A stretch of DNA of 64,000 nt from Chloroflexota bacterium (GCA_022821645.1 JAJEDE010000027.1:62001-126000); one strand, 5' to 3'; shown: positions 28,843 through 39,132, counted from the first letter of the stretch. Notes: a model not told the origin generated them from the sequence alone. A program made the numbers and translations.

Positions 28843-30723
28843 ATGACGGTGGGCACGGCCGGCCACGTGGATCACGGCAAGTCCACGCTGGTCGAGGCGC
28901 TCACCTCGATCTTCCCGGACCGTCTGGCCGAGGAACGCGAACGCGGCTTGACCATCGATCTGGGCTTCGCCTGGTTCACGCTGCCCGGCGGGCGCGAGGT
29001 CTCGGTGATTGATGTACCGGGGCACGAGCGCTTTGTTTCGAACATGCTGGCCGGCGTCGGCGGAATCGACGCGGTGCTGCTGGTCATTGCGGCGGACGAG
29101 GGCGTCATGCCCCAGACGCGCGAGCACCTGGACATCATCGACCTGCTGGAAATCGACGCCGGCGTGGTCGCCCTGACCAAGGCCGACCTGGTTGACGACG
29201 AGTGGGCGGAACTGGTCGAAGAAGACGTACGCGAGGCCCTGGAGGGACGCACGCTGGCTGACGCGCCAATCGTGCATGTGTCGGCGCAGTCCCGCACCGG
29301 ACTGGACGAGCTGGTCGAGACGCTGGACGACGTACTTGCTCAGCGCCCGCCACGGCTGGACCGAGGAGGCGCTCGCATCCCGATCGACCGCGTGTTCACC
29401 ATGCCGGGCTTCGGTACCGTCATCACCGGCACGTTGTCCGGCGGGACCTTGCATGTCGGCGATCAGCCCCGCCTCTATCCCGGGGCACGCAGCGTTCGGG
29501 TCCGCGGCTTGCAGTCCCACCAGACGACCATCGGCGCCGCGCCACCCGGCCGTCGGGTGGCGGTGAACCTGGGCGGAACGAGCCCCTCGCAGACGCGTCG
29601 AGGCGACGTGCTGGCCGTGGAAGACGCGGTGTTCGAAACGCGCCGCATCGACGCCCGGCTGCGCATGCTTCCGGCGGCGGCGCGGGCGCTGAAGCCCGGC
29701 GAGGACGTGTCGCTGCACATCGGGGCGGCGTCGCGCGTCGCGCGGCTTCGGCTGCTGGAGCGCGATCCCATTCCACCGGGCGGATCCGGCTGGGTTCAGT
29801 GGCGACTGGACGCCCCGATTGCCGCGCGCCGTGGCGACCGCTACGTGATCCGGCGGCTCTCGCCAGCCGCCACGATCGGGGGCGGCGACGTCGTTCGCGC
29901 CCTGGCGCGCCATGCACCGCGAGGCGACACGGCGATACTGGACGCCCTGGAGCGCGCCGCGGCCGGCGATGCCGCCACGCTTGTTCGTGACGCGCTGGCC
30001 GACCGGCTCGTCACGCTGGCTGAGCTGGCGCGCCGAACCGAACTGGATAGCGAGACCACGGCGCAGACCGTGACCGACCTGACCGCCGGCGGCGAGGCAC
30101 GGACGCTCCGCAGCTATGTGGGCAGCGTGCAGGTGATCGAGAACCTGACGTCGGAGCTACTCAGCGCGCTGCGGACGCACCACGAGTCCGACCCGGGGGC
30201 CACTGGTCTCAGGACGTCCGACCTTGCCCGGACCATGGACGCGCCGGCCGATGCGGTCGGCGAGCTTGCGGCGGAGGCCGCGGCCCGGGGCGCCGTGCGG
30301 CTGGACGGACCCCGCGTGGCCCTGGCCGGTCACAGAGCCGAACTCACCGAGGCCGAGCAGCGCGCCGCCGATCGACTGCTCGCCCAACTCGACCAGGGTG
30401 GATCGACGCCGCCGTCGCTTGCCCTGGCGTTGACCGCGGCCGGAGGAACGCCGCGCCTGGCGTCGGCGCTCGCGCAGGACGGCCGGCTTGTGCTGCTGGC
30501 CGCCGATATCGCTCTATCGAGTCGGACCTACGAAGCCTGGCTTGGCGCGGTACGCGAGCTATTCGAATCCGCGCCGTCGGTTACCGTTCGCGAGGTGCGG
30601 GACGCGCTCGGAACCAGCCGCAAGTACGCGCTCGCGCTGCTGGAGTACCTGGACAGTCGCGCTATCACCCGCCGCGTGGGCGATGCGCGCTTGTGGCTGG
30701 GTGAGGACTCGGAGCGCGACTAG
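28843..30723 (+). CDS. selB: Selenocysteine-specific translation elongation factor
   Basis: GTAGHVDHGKSTLVEALT, ERERGLTIDLGFAW, DVPGHERFVSNMLAG, C-terminal winged helix TSRKYALALLEYLDSRAITRRVGDARLWL. Confidence 0.93.
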   Translation: MTVGTAGHVDHGKSTLVEALTSIFPDRLAEERERGLTIDLGFAWFTLPGGREVSVIDVPGHERFVSNMLAGVGGIDAVLLVIAADEGVMPQTREHLDIIDLLEIDAGVVALTKADLVDDEWAELVEEDVREALEGRTLADAPIVHVSAQSRTGLDELVETLDDVLAQRPPRLDRGGARIPIDRVFTMPGFGTVITGTLSGGTLHVGDQPRLYPGARSVRVRGLQSHQTTIGAAPPGRRVAVNLGGTSPSQTRRGDVLAVEDAVFETRRIDARLRMLPAAARALKPGEDVSLHIGAASRVARLRLLERDPIPPGGSGWVQWRLDAPIAARRGDRYVIRRLSPAATIGGGDVVRALARHAPRGDTAILDALERAAAGDAATLVRDALADRLVTLAELARRTELDSETTAQTVTDLTAGGEARTLRSYVGSVQVIENLTSELLSALRTHHESDPGATGLRTSDLARTMDAPADAVGELAAEAAARGAVRLDGPRVALAGHRAELTEAEQRAADRLLAQLDQGGSTPPSLALALTAAGGTPRLASALAQDGRLVLLAADIALSSRTYEAWLGAVRELFESAPSVTVREVRDALGTSRKYALALLEYLDSRAITRRVGDARLWLGEDSERD

Positions 30724-30725
30724 TC

Positions 30726-31904
30726 TCAGGCGTCGGGCAAGGCGGCAAGACCCGGGAGTTCGCGGCCTTCCAGGAATTCCAGCGTGGCGCCGCCGCCGGT
30801 GCTGAGATGGCCCATGCGGTCCGCCACGCCGGCGGCCTGCACCGCGGCCAGCGCATCGCCGCCCGCGATCACCACGAAGGCGGAGGACTCGGCCAGCCCG
30901 CAGGCCACGGCCAGCGTGCCCTGGGCAAACGGCTCATGCTCATAGACGCCCAACGGCCCATTCCAAATCACGGTGCGGGCCTCGGCCAGCACCTCCAGGT
31001 ACGCGGCGGTCGTCGCGGGACCGATGTCGAGCGCCATCCGGTCGTCGGGAACCTGATCGGCGGCAACGATGGATGTGGCAGCTGTGGGATTGATCTCCAT
31101 TGCCGCGACAGCGTCGACCGGCAGCAAGATTCGGCAGCCGGAAGTCGCCGCGGCCGCGCGCACGTCGGCCACGACCCCGGCCTGGCCTGGCTCGACCAGC
31201 GAGCGCCCGAGCGAACCGCTCGAGTTGGCCAGGAAGGTGTTGGCGATACCCCCGCCCAGCAACAGCGCGTCCACCTGCGTCGCCAGCCGCCGCAACACGC
31301 CGATCTTGTCCGAGACCTTGGCTCCGCCCAGGACGGCCACGTAGGGACGAGCCGGATCCCGAGTCACGCGGTCCAATGCCTGGATCTCGGCGTGCATCAG
31401 GGGTCCGGCGGCCGCGGGCAACAACCGCGCGACGCCCACCGTGCTGGCGTGCGCCCGGTGAGCCGTGCCGAAGGCGTCGTTGATATAGGCGTCGGCCAGC
31501 CTCGCCAGGGCGGCGGAATGCGCGGGATCGTTTTGTTCCTCGCCCGGATGGAAGCGCAGGTTCGCCAGGAGCAGCACCTCGCCGTCGCCCAGGCTCCGAG
31601 TTCGGGCTTCCACAGCCGGACCAACGCTGTCCGGCGCGAGCGACACCGCGCAGCCCAGCAGTTCGCCCAGGCGCTCGGCTACCGGGGCCAGGGATAACGC
31701 CGGATTGATCTGGCCCTTCGGCCGGCCCAGGTGCGAAGCCACAACCAGCCGCGCGCCCCGTGCCCGCAGGTCGGCCAACGTTGGCACGATGGCCCGCAAG
31801 CGCGTGTCGTCGCGAATCGAGCCGGCGTCCAGCGGCACGTTGGCGTCCACCCTTAGAAGAACGCGCCGACCGCGAACGTCCAAGTCCTGGCTACCGCGTT
31901 TCAC
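30726..31904 (-). CDS. pgk: Phosphoglycerate kinase
   Basis: RVLLRVDANVPLD, VASHLGRPKG, VLGGAKVSDKIGVL, STGGGATLEFLEG. Confidence 0.95.
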   Translation of the reverse strand: MKRGSQDLDVRGRRVLLRVDANVPLDAGSIRDDTRLRAIVPTLADLRARGARLVVASHLGRPKGQINPALSLAPVAERLGELLGCAVSLAPDSVGPAVEARTRSLGDGEVLLLANLRFHPGEEQNDPAHSAALARLADAYINDAFGTAHRAHASTVGVARLLPAAAGPLMHAEIQALDRVTRDPARPYVAVLGGAKVSDKIGVLRRLATQVDALLLGGGIANTFLANSSGSLGRSLVEPGQAGVVADVRAAAATSGCRILLPVDAVAAMEINPTAATSIVAADQVPDDRMALDIGPATTAAYLEVLAEARTVIWNGPLGVYEHEPFAQGTLAVACGLAESSAFVVIAGGDALAAVQAAGVADRMGHLSTGGGATLEFLEGRELPGLAALPDA

Positions 31905-31981
31905 AAGGCGTCCCTACACGTGGACCCGGGGGCCAGCCCGGCGCACCGGACCAAGAGGTTTGCGGGACGGGCTGCCGCCAA

Positions 31982-31997
31982 TGTTTCACGTGAAACA
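31982..31997. promoter_or_regulatory. parS centromere site (ParB-binding), exact consensus
   Basis: TGTTTCACGTGAAACA, perfect 16-bp palindrome identical to the bacterial parS consensus, in the gap-pgk intergenic region. Confidence 0.85.
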
Positions 31998-32016
31998 TTA
32001 CGTGCGGACGATCCGC

Positions 32017-33036
32017 TCAGACCTGGGCGGGTGCTCCGACACGCTCGCCGATGGCCATGGCCGCGTCGCCGATCCGGCAGGCGTAGCCCCACTCGTTGTC
32101 GTACCAGGCCGCGACCTTCACCAGGTCGCCGCCGATGACCATGGTCGAGCCGGCGTCCACGATCGAGGAGCGCGTGTCGCCCTTGAGGTCGATCGAGACC
32201 AGCGGTTCGTCGGAAACGCCCAAAATGCCGTCCAGCCGGCCGGCCGCCGCGGCGCGCAGCGCGTCGGTGACCTCACCTTCGTCGACCGGACGCTCCAGGT
32301 GCGCGACGAACTCGACGATGGAGACCGTTGATACCGGCACCCGGTAGGCCGCGCCGTGCATGCGGCCGTCGAGTTCCGGGATGGCCAGTCCGATGGCACG
32401 AGCCGCGCCCGTACTGGCCGGGACGATGCTCATTGCGCTGGCCCTGGCTTCGCGCAGATCGCCGATGGCGGTGTCCACCAGGCTCTGCGAGGACGTGTAG
32501 GCGTGGATGGTTGACATCAGCCCCTTGCGCACGCCGAACTCGCGGTGCACCACGTCGAGCGGCGGCGCCAGCCCATTGGTGGTGCAGGACGCGTTGCTGA
32601 CCACGTAGTGCGCGGCGGGATCGAACTGATCGTCGTTGACGCCCAGGACCACGGTCAGATCGGCATCCCCGGAGGGCGCCGAAATCAGCACCCGACCGGC
32701 GCCCGCATCCAGATGAGCCGCGGCCCGCGCGCGTTCCGTGCCCACGCCGGTGGACTCCACCACCAGGTCGGCGCCCAGGTCGCCCCAGGGCAGCGCGGTC
32801 CAGTCGCGGACGGAGTAATACGGGATCGACGTCCCGTCCACGACCAGCCCGCCGGCCGTGGCTTCCACGCCTTGTCCAAAGCGGCCGTAGTTGCTGTCGT
32901 ACTGGAGCAGGTGCGCGGAGGCGCGTAACTCGGCCAGGTCGTTGATGCCGACGATCTCAGCCTGGGGATGGCGCTCCAGCAGGGCCCGCAAGGCCAGGCG
33001 GCCGATCCGCCCAAATCCGTTGATTCCAATTCGCAC
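32017..33036 (-). CDS. gap: Glyceraldehyde-3-phosphate dehydrogenase
   Basis: RIGINGFGRIGRLAL, SNASCTTNGLAPPL, YDNEWGYACR; GTG start preceded by GAGGAG. Confidence 0.95.
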   Translation of the reverse strand: MRIGINGFGRIGRLALRALLERHPQAEIVGINDLAELRASAHLLQYDSNYGRFGQGVEATAGGLVVDGTSIPYYSVRDWTALPWGDLGADLVVESTGVGTERARAAAHLDAGAGRVLISAPSGDADLTVVLGVNDDQFDPAAHYVVSNASCTTNGLAPPLDVVHREFGVRKGLMSTIHAYTSSQSLVDTAIGDLREARASAMSIVPASTGAARAIGLAIPELDGRMHGAAYRVPVSTVSIVEFVAHLERPVDEGEVTDALRAAAAGRLDGILGVSDEPLVSIDLKGDTRSSIVDAGSTMVIGGDLVKVAAWYDNEWGYACRIGDAAMAIGERVGAPAQV

Positions 33037-33389
33037 GATGGCTCTCCTCGGTGTCACAGCGCAGGGATTGACTGGCCGTCATGGCCGGTTCGGCCGCATC
33101 CGGTCACCGTCGGGTTCGCGGCGCTGGCGGTGGCCGTAACTGGCCACCGACGCTCGCGGGCGGCGTATCGGGACGACGCAGCCGGGCGCTGATCTTACGC
33201 GACGAGGCGGTGGAGTGAGCGATCGGTTCTGTCTTCCAATCAACTGGTCAGCGCTCGCCCGGATAGCGGCATGGAGACGTGGCCTAAACTTCCACCGGAC
33301 CGGTCGGCGGTGGGCGGCCGCTGGAACCCTGGACTGGAGCGCGTGTCACATGGATGCTCCGCCGCCCGCACCCGTCCCGACCTGATCCG

Positions 33390-34250
33390 ATGACCGCCAC
33401 CTCCCCTCCCAAGTCCGTCCCGTCTCTGGCCGCCGTCATGCAGCGCGCGGGCGGCGAGAACTTCCCGGTGGCATCGCGGCTGCTGCCGGGACATCTGCGG
33501 CGGCACCTGCACAACATCTACGGATTCGCCCGCCTGACCGATCAGCTGGGCGACTACGCCGAAGGCGACCGGCTGGCCTTGCTGGACTGGCTGGATGGCG
33601 AGGTGGACGCCGTCTTCAGCGGGGGCCTACCCAGCCACGACGTGATGCGGCGAATCGTCCCTACGGTGGAACGCTACTCGATCCCCGACACGCCGTTCCG
33701 CGCACTCATTGGCGCCAACCGGCAGGACCAGACCAAGAAGCGATACGCGACCTATGAAGAGTTGGCGGCCTACTGCGAACTGTCGGCCAACCCCGTGGGC
33801 CACCTTGTGTTGTACGTCTTCGAGGCGGCCACGCCGGAGCGGTTCTGGCTTTCGGACCTGATCTGCACGGGCCTGCAACTGACCGAGCACTGGCAGGACG
33901 TGGCCGAGGACTTCCAGATGGACCGGGTGTACCTGCCGCTGGAAGACCTGGACCGCTTCGACGGCTCGCTGGAGGCGATTGCCGAAGGCCGGCCCACGCG
34001 GGAGTTTCGGGAGCTGATGCAATTCGAGGTGGACCGGGCCTGGAACCTCTTCGACCGGGGCGCCACCCTGGTGCGAACGCTGCCCGGCGTGCGCGGGATG
34101 GCTATCGCGGCGTTCATCGAGGGTGGGCGAGCGGCTCTTGGAGCGATTCGCGAGGCGGACTACGACGTCCTGACGCAGTCGCCGCGGCCAAACGCCCGGG
34201 CCAAGGCGCGGGCCGCGCTGCGAGTGTTGCGCATCGCGCTGGACTGGTAG
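33390..34250 (+). CDS. hpnC: Squalene/hydroxysqualene synthesis protein HpnC
   Basis: NFPVASRLLPGHLRRHLHNIYGFARLTDQLGD, LTEHWQDVAEDFQMDRVYLP. Confidence 0.88.
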   Translation: MTATSPPKSVPSLAAVMQRAGGENFPVASRLLPGHLRRHLHNIYGFARLTDQLGDYAEGDRLALLDWLDGEVDAVFSGGLPSHDVMRRIVPTVERYSIPDTPFRALIGANRQDQTKKRYATYEELAAYCELSANPVGHLVLYVFEAATPERFWLSDLICTGLQLTEHWQDVAEDFQMDRVYLPLEDLDRFDGSLEAIAEGRPTREFRELMQFEVDRAWNLFDRGATLVRTLPGVRGMAIAAFIEGGRAALGAIREADYDVLTQSPRPNARAKARAALRVLRIALDW

Positions 34251-34253
34251 GCG

Positions 34254-35090
34254 ATGGACCCGGTTGCGGCCTATGCCCACTGCGAGCACATCACCCGCAC
34301 GCGGGCCGGCAACTTCTACTGGGGCATCCGCCTGCTGCCGGGACCGAAGCGGCAGGCGCTTTGCGCGGTCTACGCGCTGGCGCGCGAGATCGACGACATC
34401 GGTGACGGCGACCTGCCCGTCGAAGCCAAGGCGAGGGCGCTGGGCGCGGCGCGAGAACGGCTGACGGAGATCGGGCCGGATGCGGATCAGCCGGTGCTGG
34501 CCGCACTCGGACACGCCTCCCGGCAACTCCCGATTCCGCTGGAAGCCTTCGGCGAACTGATCGACGGCGTGGAAATGGACGTTCGAGGCACGACGTACGA
34601 GACCTTCGACGACCTGGTGGTCTACTGCCGGAGAGTCGCGGGAACCATCGGCCGCCTCTCATTGGGAGTCTTCGGCGCCAACAACATGGAGCGCGCGGCC
34701 CCGCTGGCCGATGCCCTGGGCGTCGCGTTGCAACTCACGAACATCCTGCGAGACGTACGGGAGGACTATCGCAACGATCGCATCTACCTGCCGCGGGAAG
34801 ACCTGCGCCAGTTCGAGTGCACGCTTGACCCGGACGCTCCGCCCAGCCCGCAATTCGACGCGATGATTCGGTTTCAGACTGCTCGTGCGACGAAGTGGTT
34901 TGATGATGGGCTGCGGCTGCGCCCCATGCTGGACCCGCGCAGCTCCGCCTGTGCGGGAGCCATGGCGGGCATCTATCGACGCGTCTTGCGGCGCATCGAG
35001 CGCGATCCGGCGGCCGTCTTGCGGGGACGCGTGGCGCTGCCGGCCTGGGAGAAGGCGCTGGTCGCGGCGCAGAGCCTGGCGGGCAGGTGA
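34254..35090 (+). CDS. hpnD: Presqualene diphosphate synthase HpnD
   Basis: TRTRAGNFYWGIRLLPGPKRQALCAVYALAREIDDIGD, LTNILRDVREDYRNDRIYLP. Confidence 0.88.
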   Translation: MDPVAAYAHCEHITRTRAGNFYWGIRLLPGPKRQALCAVYALAREIDDIGDGDLPVEAKARALGAARERLTEIGPDADQPVLAALGHASRQLPIPLEAFGELIDGVEMDVRGTTYETFDDLVVYCRRVAGTIGRLSLGVFGANNMERAAPLADALGVALQLTNILRDVREDYRNDRIYLPREDLRQFECTLDPDAPPSPQFDAMIRFQTARATKWFDDGLRLRPMLDPRSSACAGAMAGIYRRVLRRIERDPAAVLRGRVALPAWEKALVAAQSLAGR

Positions 35091-36439
35091 GCGCCGCGCG
35101 GGTGGTGGTGGCAGGCGGCGGCCTGGCCGGAATCAGCGCGGCGCTGGCGCTGGCGGACGCGGGTCTGCGAGTGACGTTGCTGGAAGCCCGCGGGCGGCTG
35201 GGGGGCGCCACCTACTCGTTTCAGCGCGACGGGCTCTGGCTGGACAACGGCCAGCACGTATTCCTGCGCTGCTGCACGGCCTACCGTGCGTTCATCGAGC
35301 GGATTGGCGCAAGCGACCTGGTGACGCTCCAACGGCGGCTGGACATCCCGGTCATCCATCCCGAGCGCGGCCTCAGCCGCCTGGCGCGGTCCGACTTGCC
35401 GGCGCCGCTGCACCTGAGCCGCAGCCTGGCGTCGTACCGGCATCTCGGCCGACTGGACAAGTGGCGCGTCGTGCGCTCGGCGGCGGCGCTGGCGCGGTTG
35501 GACCTGGGCGACCGCAGCCTGGACGAGCAGACGTTTGGCGCATGGCTGCGCAACCACGGCGTCTCGCGGCGAGCGCTTGAATCATTCTGGGACCTGATCG
35601 TCCTGCCGACGCTGAACCTGCCGTCCGACGAAGCCTCGTTGTGGCTGAGCGCCATGGTGTTCCAGGTGGGATTGCTGACCGACGGGCCGGCCGCCGATCT
35701 TGGATACGCAACCGTGCCGCTCGGGAAAGCGCACGGCACGCGGGCGGAAGCGGCGCTGGCAGCCTCTGGCGTAGACGTCCGGATGCACAGCGCGATTTCG
35801 GGCGTCGAGCGCGCGGACGCCGAGGGCGTTCAGGTCCGGGTAGGCGCGGAACAGATCCAGGCGGCGGCCCTGATTCTGGCCGTGCCGCACGAGCAGGCGG
35901 CCCGGCTGGTACCGGCGGAGGTTCACGTCAACGCCGAGAGCTTCACCGGCCTGGGGCACAGCCCAATCGTCAATCTGCACGTGATCTACGACCGACCGGT
36001 CATGGCGCATGCGTTCGCCGCGGGCGTGGGGACGCCGGTGCAGTGGGTGTTTGACCGCAGCGCCGCGGCAGGCTTGACTATAGGCCAGTGTCTGGCCGTT
36101 TCGCTTTCCGGCGCCATGGCTTACGCCGAGCGCCCGACCGAGGAGTTGCGCGCGATGTTCGTCCCCGAACTCGCCCGTCTGTTCCCCGCGGCCACCGAGG
36201 CTCGCGTGACGGCGTTTTATGTCACGCGAGAGCACCGAGCCACCTTCCGTCCGTCCCCCGGCACGCTGCAGCTGCGGCCGCGCGCGACGACGGCTGACCC
36301 GCGAATCGCATTGGCCGGCGCGTGGACCGATACCGGCTGGCCCGCCACGATGGAAGGGGCCGTCCGCAGCGGCCGCCAGGCGGCCCGCAACATCCTGCTG
36401 GCCCTCGGGCGAGATCGGGGCTTGCCGACAGCCGCATGA
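35087..36439 (+). CDS. hpnE: Hydroxysqualene dehydroxylase HpnE
   Basis: RVVVAGGGLAGISAALALADAGLRVTLLEARGRLGG, WLDNGQHVFLRCC, AGAWTDTGWPATMEGAVRSG. Confidence 0.88.
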   Translation: MSAARVVVAGGGLAGISAALALADAGLRVTLLEARGRLGGATYSFQRDGLWLDNGQHVFLRCCTAYRAFIERIGASDLVTLQRRLDIPVIHPERGLSRLARSDLPAPLHLSRSLASYRHLGRLDKWRVVRSAAALARLDLGDRSLDEQTFGAWLRNHGVSRRALESFWDLIVLPTLNLPSDEASLWLSAMVFQVGLLTDGPAADLGYATVPLGKAHGTRAEAALAASGVDVRMHSAISGVERADAEGVQVRVGAEQIQAAALILAVPHEQAARLVPAEVHVNAESFTGLGHSPIVNLHVIYDRPVMAHAFAAGVGTPVQWVFDRSAAAGLTIGQCLAVSLSGAMAYAERPTEELRAMFVPELARLFPAATEARVTAFYVTREHRATFRPSPGTLQLRPRATTADPRIALAGAWTDTGWPATMEGAVRSGRQAARNILLALGRDRGLPTAA

Positions 36440-38331
36440 GCGTCGAGGTATCCGCGAGGCCCAACGCGCTTTCCAACGCTATCGAGCGAGCGCGACGATA
36501 TCTGCTGGGCCTGCAGGATCCCGAGGGCTGGTGGAAAGGCGAGCTGGAGAGCAACGTCACCATCGAGGCCGAGGACCTGTTCCTGCGGCGTTACCTGGGC
36601 ATCCTGGATAGCGGTACGACCGAGCGAACCGCGCGCTGGATTCGCTCGCGCCGGCAGCCGGACGGCACCTGGGCCAACTTCCACGGCGGCCCGTCCGACC
36701 TCCACACCACCACCGAGGCCTACGTGGCGCTGCGCCTGGCCGGCGACCAGCCGGACGACGCCCCCATGCAGCAGACGGCGGCCTGGATTCGCGAACGGGG
36801 CGGCGTGGAGGCGACCCGCACGTTCACGCGCTTCTGGCTGGCGCTGAACGGCTGGTGGTCCTGGGACGACGTTCCGGCCATGCCGCCGGAAGTCATGCTG
36901 CTTCCGCCCTGGTGGCCGCTCAACATTTACGACTTCGCCTGCTGGGCGCGCCAGACCTACGTGGCGTTGACGATCATTCGCTCCCATGAGCCGGTTCGTC
37001 CCGCGCCGTTTTCGATCGACGAACTGCGTACGTTTGACGCTCCGCGCATGGACCATTCGTTCCTGACGTGGACCGGGCTCTTCAACCATGTCGACCGATT
37101 GCTCCGCTGGTACCAGAAGCGTCCGATCGGCTGGCTGCGCAAGGCGGCGCTGAGTCGCGCCGAGGCCTGGATCGTGCGCCGGCAGGAACGCGATGGCTCG
37201 TGGGGCGGCATCCAGCCGGCGTGGGTCAACTCAATCATTGCGCTCACCCTGCGCGGTTATTCGCTGGACCATCCGATGATCGCGCGCGCCCTGGATGGAC
37301 TCGACACCTTCACCATTGACGACGGGTATGCGCGCCGGCTGGAGGCCTGCCAGTCGCCGGTCTGGGACACCGCTTTGGCCATCGTGGCGCTCAATGACTC
37401 CGGCACGCCAGGCGACGATCCCCGCCTGATTCGAGCGGCGGACTGGCTGCTGGACCAGGAAGTCCGCGTGAAAGGCGACTGGAGCGTCCGGCGGCCCCAC
37501 CTGGCGCCCGCAGGCTGGGCGTTCGAGTTCGCCAACGACAACTATCCCGACATCGACGACACCGCCGAGGTCGGGCTGGCGCTGCGGCGGGTCGACCATC
37601 CCGACCCCGATCGTGTCGACGCCGCGCTGGTGCGGGCGCGTGGCTGGATCGAAGGCATGCAGTCGCGCAATGGCGGCTGGGGCGCGTTCGACGCCGACAA
37701 CACCAATGCGCTTTGCCGCGAGCCGTCGTTTCGCGACTTTGGCGAGGTCATCGATCCCCCATCGGCCGACCTGACGGCGCGTGCGCTGCACTTCCTGGCG
37801 CAGGAGGACGCCCTGGGCACCGAGACGGCGCGGCGGGGACTGGCCTGGCTGCGCGCCGAGCAGGAGACCGGCGGCTCCTGGTTCGGCCGCTGGGGCGCCA
37901 ACCACATCTACGGGCTGAGCGTGGTTGTCCCGGCGCTGGTTGCCACCGGCACGCCGCTTGACGATCCCGCGCTGCGCCGCGCCGTGGCCTGGCTGGAAGC
38001 GCACCAGAACGCCGACGGCGGCTGGGGCGAGGACCTCCGTTCCTACGACGACCCCGCCTGGATCGGTCGCGGGGCCAGCACCGCGTCGCAGACCGCCTGG
38101 GCGCTCATGGCCCTGCTGGAGGCGGACCTCGAATCGCCGGCGGTGCGAGGCGGCGTCGAATTCCTGATTCGCACGCAACGCCACGACGGGAACTGGGACG
38201 AAAAACACTACACCGGCACCGGTTTCCCCGGCGCCTTCTACATCAACTATCACTTCTATCGACTGCTGTTTCCGTTGATGGCACTGGGGCGGTACGCCAG
38301 GAAAGCGGGGCGGGACGAGGACGGCATGTGA
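36436..38331 (+). CDS. shc: Squalene-hopene cyclase
   Basis: QDPEGWWKGELESNVTIEAEDLF, DIDDTAEV (DXDD), GGWGAFDADNT, GFPGAFYINYHFYR. Confidence 0.95.
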   Translation: MSVEVSARPNALSNAIERARRYLLGLQDPEGWWKGELESNVTIEAEDLFLRRYLGILDSGTTERTARWIRSRRQPDGTWANFHGGPSDLHTTTEAYVALRLAGDQPDDAPMQQTAAWIRERGGVEATRTFTRFWLALNGWWSWDDVPAMPPEVMLLPPWWPLNIYDFACWARQTYVALTIIRSHEPVRPAPFSIDELRTFDAPRMDHSFLTWTGLFNHVDRLLRWYQKRPIGWLRKAALSRAEAWIVRRQERDGSWGGIQPAWVNSIIALTLRGYSLDHPMIARALDGLDTFTIDDGYARRLEACQSPVWDTALAIVALNDSGTPGDDPRLIRAADWLLDQEVRVKGDWSVRRPHLAPAGWAFEFANDNYPDIDDTAEVGLALRRVDHPDPDRVDAALVRARGWIEGMQSRNGGWGAFDADNTNALCREPSFRDFGEVIDPPSADLTARALHFLAQEDALGTETARRGLAWLRAEQETGGSWFGRWGANHIYGLSVVVPALVATGTPLDDPALRRAVAWLEAHQNADGGWGEDLRSYDDPAWIGRGASTASQTAWALMALLEADLESPAVRGGVEFLIRTQRHDGNWDEKHYTGTGFPGAFYINYHFYRLLFPLMALGRYARKAGRDEDGM

Positions 38332-38451
38332 CGACGGGAACTGCTTCCAGACGTTTCGATTCCAATTGGGACTGCCGACCGTCCTCATTCCGCAACAATC
38401 TGCGAGTTGATCTCTCCGGCGGGTGGCTTCGCCCGGTAATCGCATAAATGC

Positions 38452-38457
38452 TATACT
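38452..38457 (+). promoter_or_regulatory. Extended -10 element TGcTATACT for the higBA-like operon
   Basis: ATGCTATACTcccgATG: -10 hexamer ends 4 nt before the ATG. Confidence 0.45.
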
Positions 38458-38461
38458 CCCG

Positions 38462-38794
38462 ATGACCCTGAGTTGGACCGTTGAGGTCTTGAATGCGACC
38501 GTCGAGAAGGAGCTCGACGCACTGCCCGCCGACATGCGGGCACGATTCGCGCATATCGGCGAGTTGATCGCCGAGTTCGGGCTGAACCGGGTTGGTATGC
38601 CGCACGTCAGGCACCTGACCGGTCCACTGTGGGAGATGCGACTGAGAGGAAGGGATGGAATATCACGCGCGCTGTACGTGGCCGTACAGGATCGGCGAGT
38701 CGTCGTGGTGCGAGTTTTCGTCAAGAAGACGCAGTCGACGCCGCGACGGGAGATTGACCTCGCGTTACGACGCGCCCGGGAGGAATTGACATGA
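38462..38794 (+). CDS. higB: RelE/HigB-like toxin (phage Gp49-like family)
   Basis: VEKELDALPADMRARFAHIGELI, GPLWEMRLRGRDGISRALYVAVQDRRVVVVRVFVKKTQSTPRREIDLALRR. Confidence 0.85.
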   Translation: MTLSWTVEVLNATVEKELDALPADMRARFAHIGELIAEFGLNRVGMPHVRHLTGPLWEMRLRGRDGISRALYVAVQDRRVVVVRVFVKKTQSTPRREIDLALRRAREELT

Positions 38795-39081
38795 GCGACG
38801 TTCGCGCCCTGCATAAGAAGTGGCTCCGCGATCCGGCCTATCGAGAGGCTTATGACGAACTCGCGCCAGAGTTCCGGCTGGCCCGGGCCCTGATCGAGGC
38901 GCGCACGAACGCCGGGCTCACACAGGCACAGCTGGCCGAACGCATGCAGACCACCCAGTCGGTCGTGGCGCGCCTTGAAAGCGGACGCGCCCATCCCTCC
39001 ACCCGCACGCTCGAGAAGTTCGCCCAGGCCGCCGGGATGCAGCTGAAGATCAGCTTTGAGCCGATCGAAGGGACGGCCTGA
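38791..39081 (+). CDS. higA: HigA-like XRE-family antitoxin
   Basis: NAGLTQAQLAERMQTTQSVVARLESGRAHPSTRTLEKFA; overlaps toxin by 4 nt. Confidence 0.88.
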   Translation: MSDVRALHKKWLRDPAYREAYDELAPEFRLARALIEARTNAGLTQAQLAERMQTTQSVVARLESGRAHPSTRTLEKFAQAAGMQLKISFEPIEGTA

Positions 39082-39132
39082 TCCGAGGATGCGTCGCCTT
39101 CCCAGCATCACTCGGTGCGTAGAAGTCGTCGT

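Noticed and set aside
38351-38370. tRNA T-loop-like string GTTTCGATTCC after shc
   Set aside because: Flanks do not form a T-stem and no acceptor or anticodon arms are visible.
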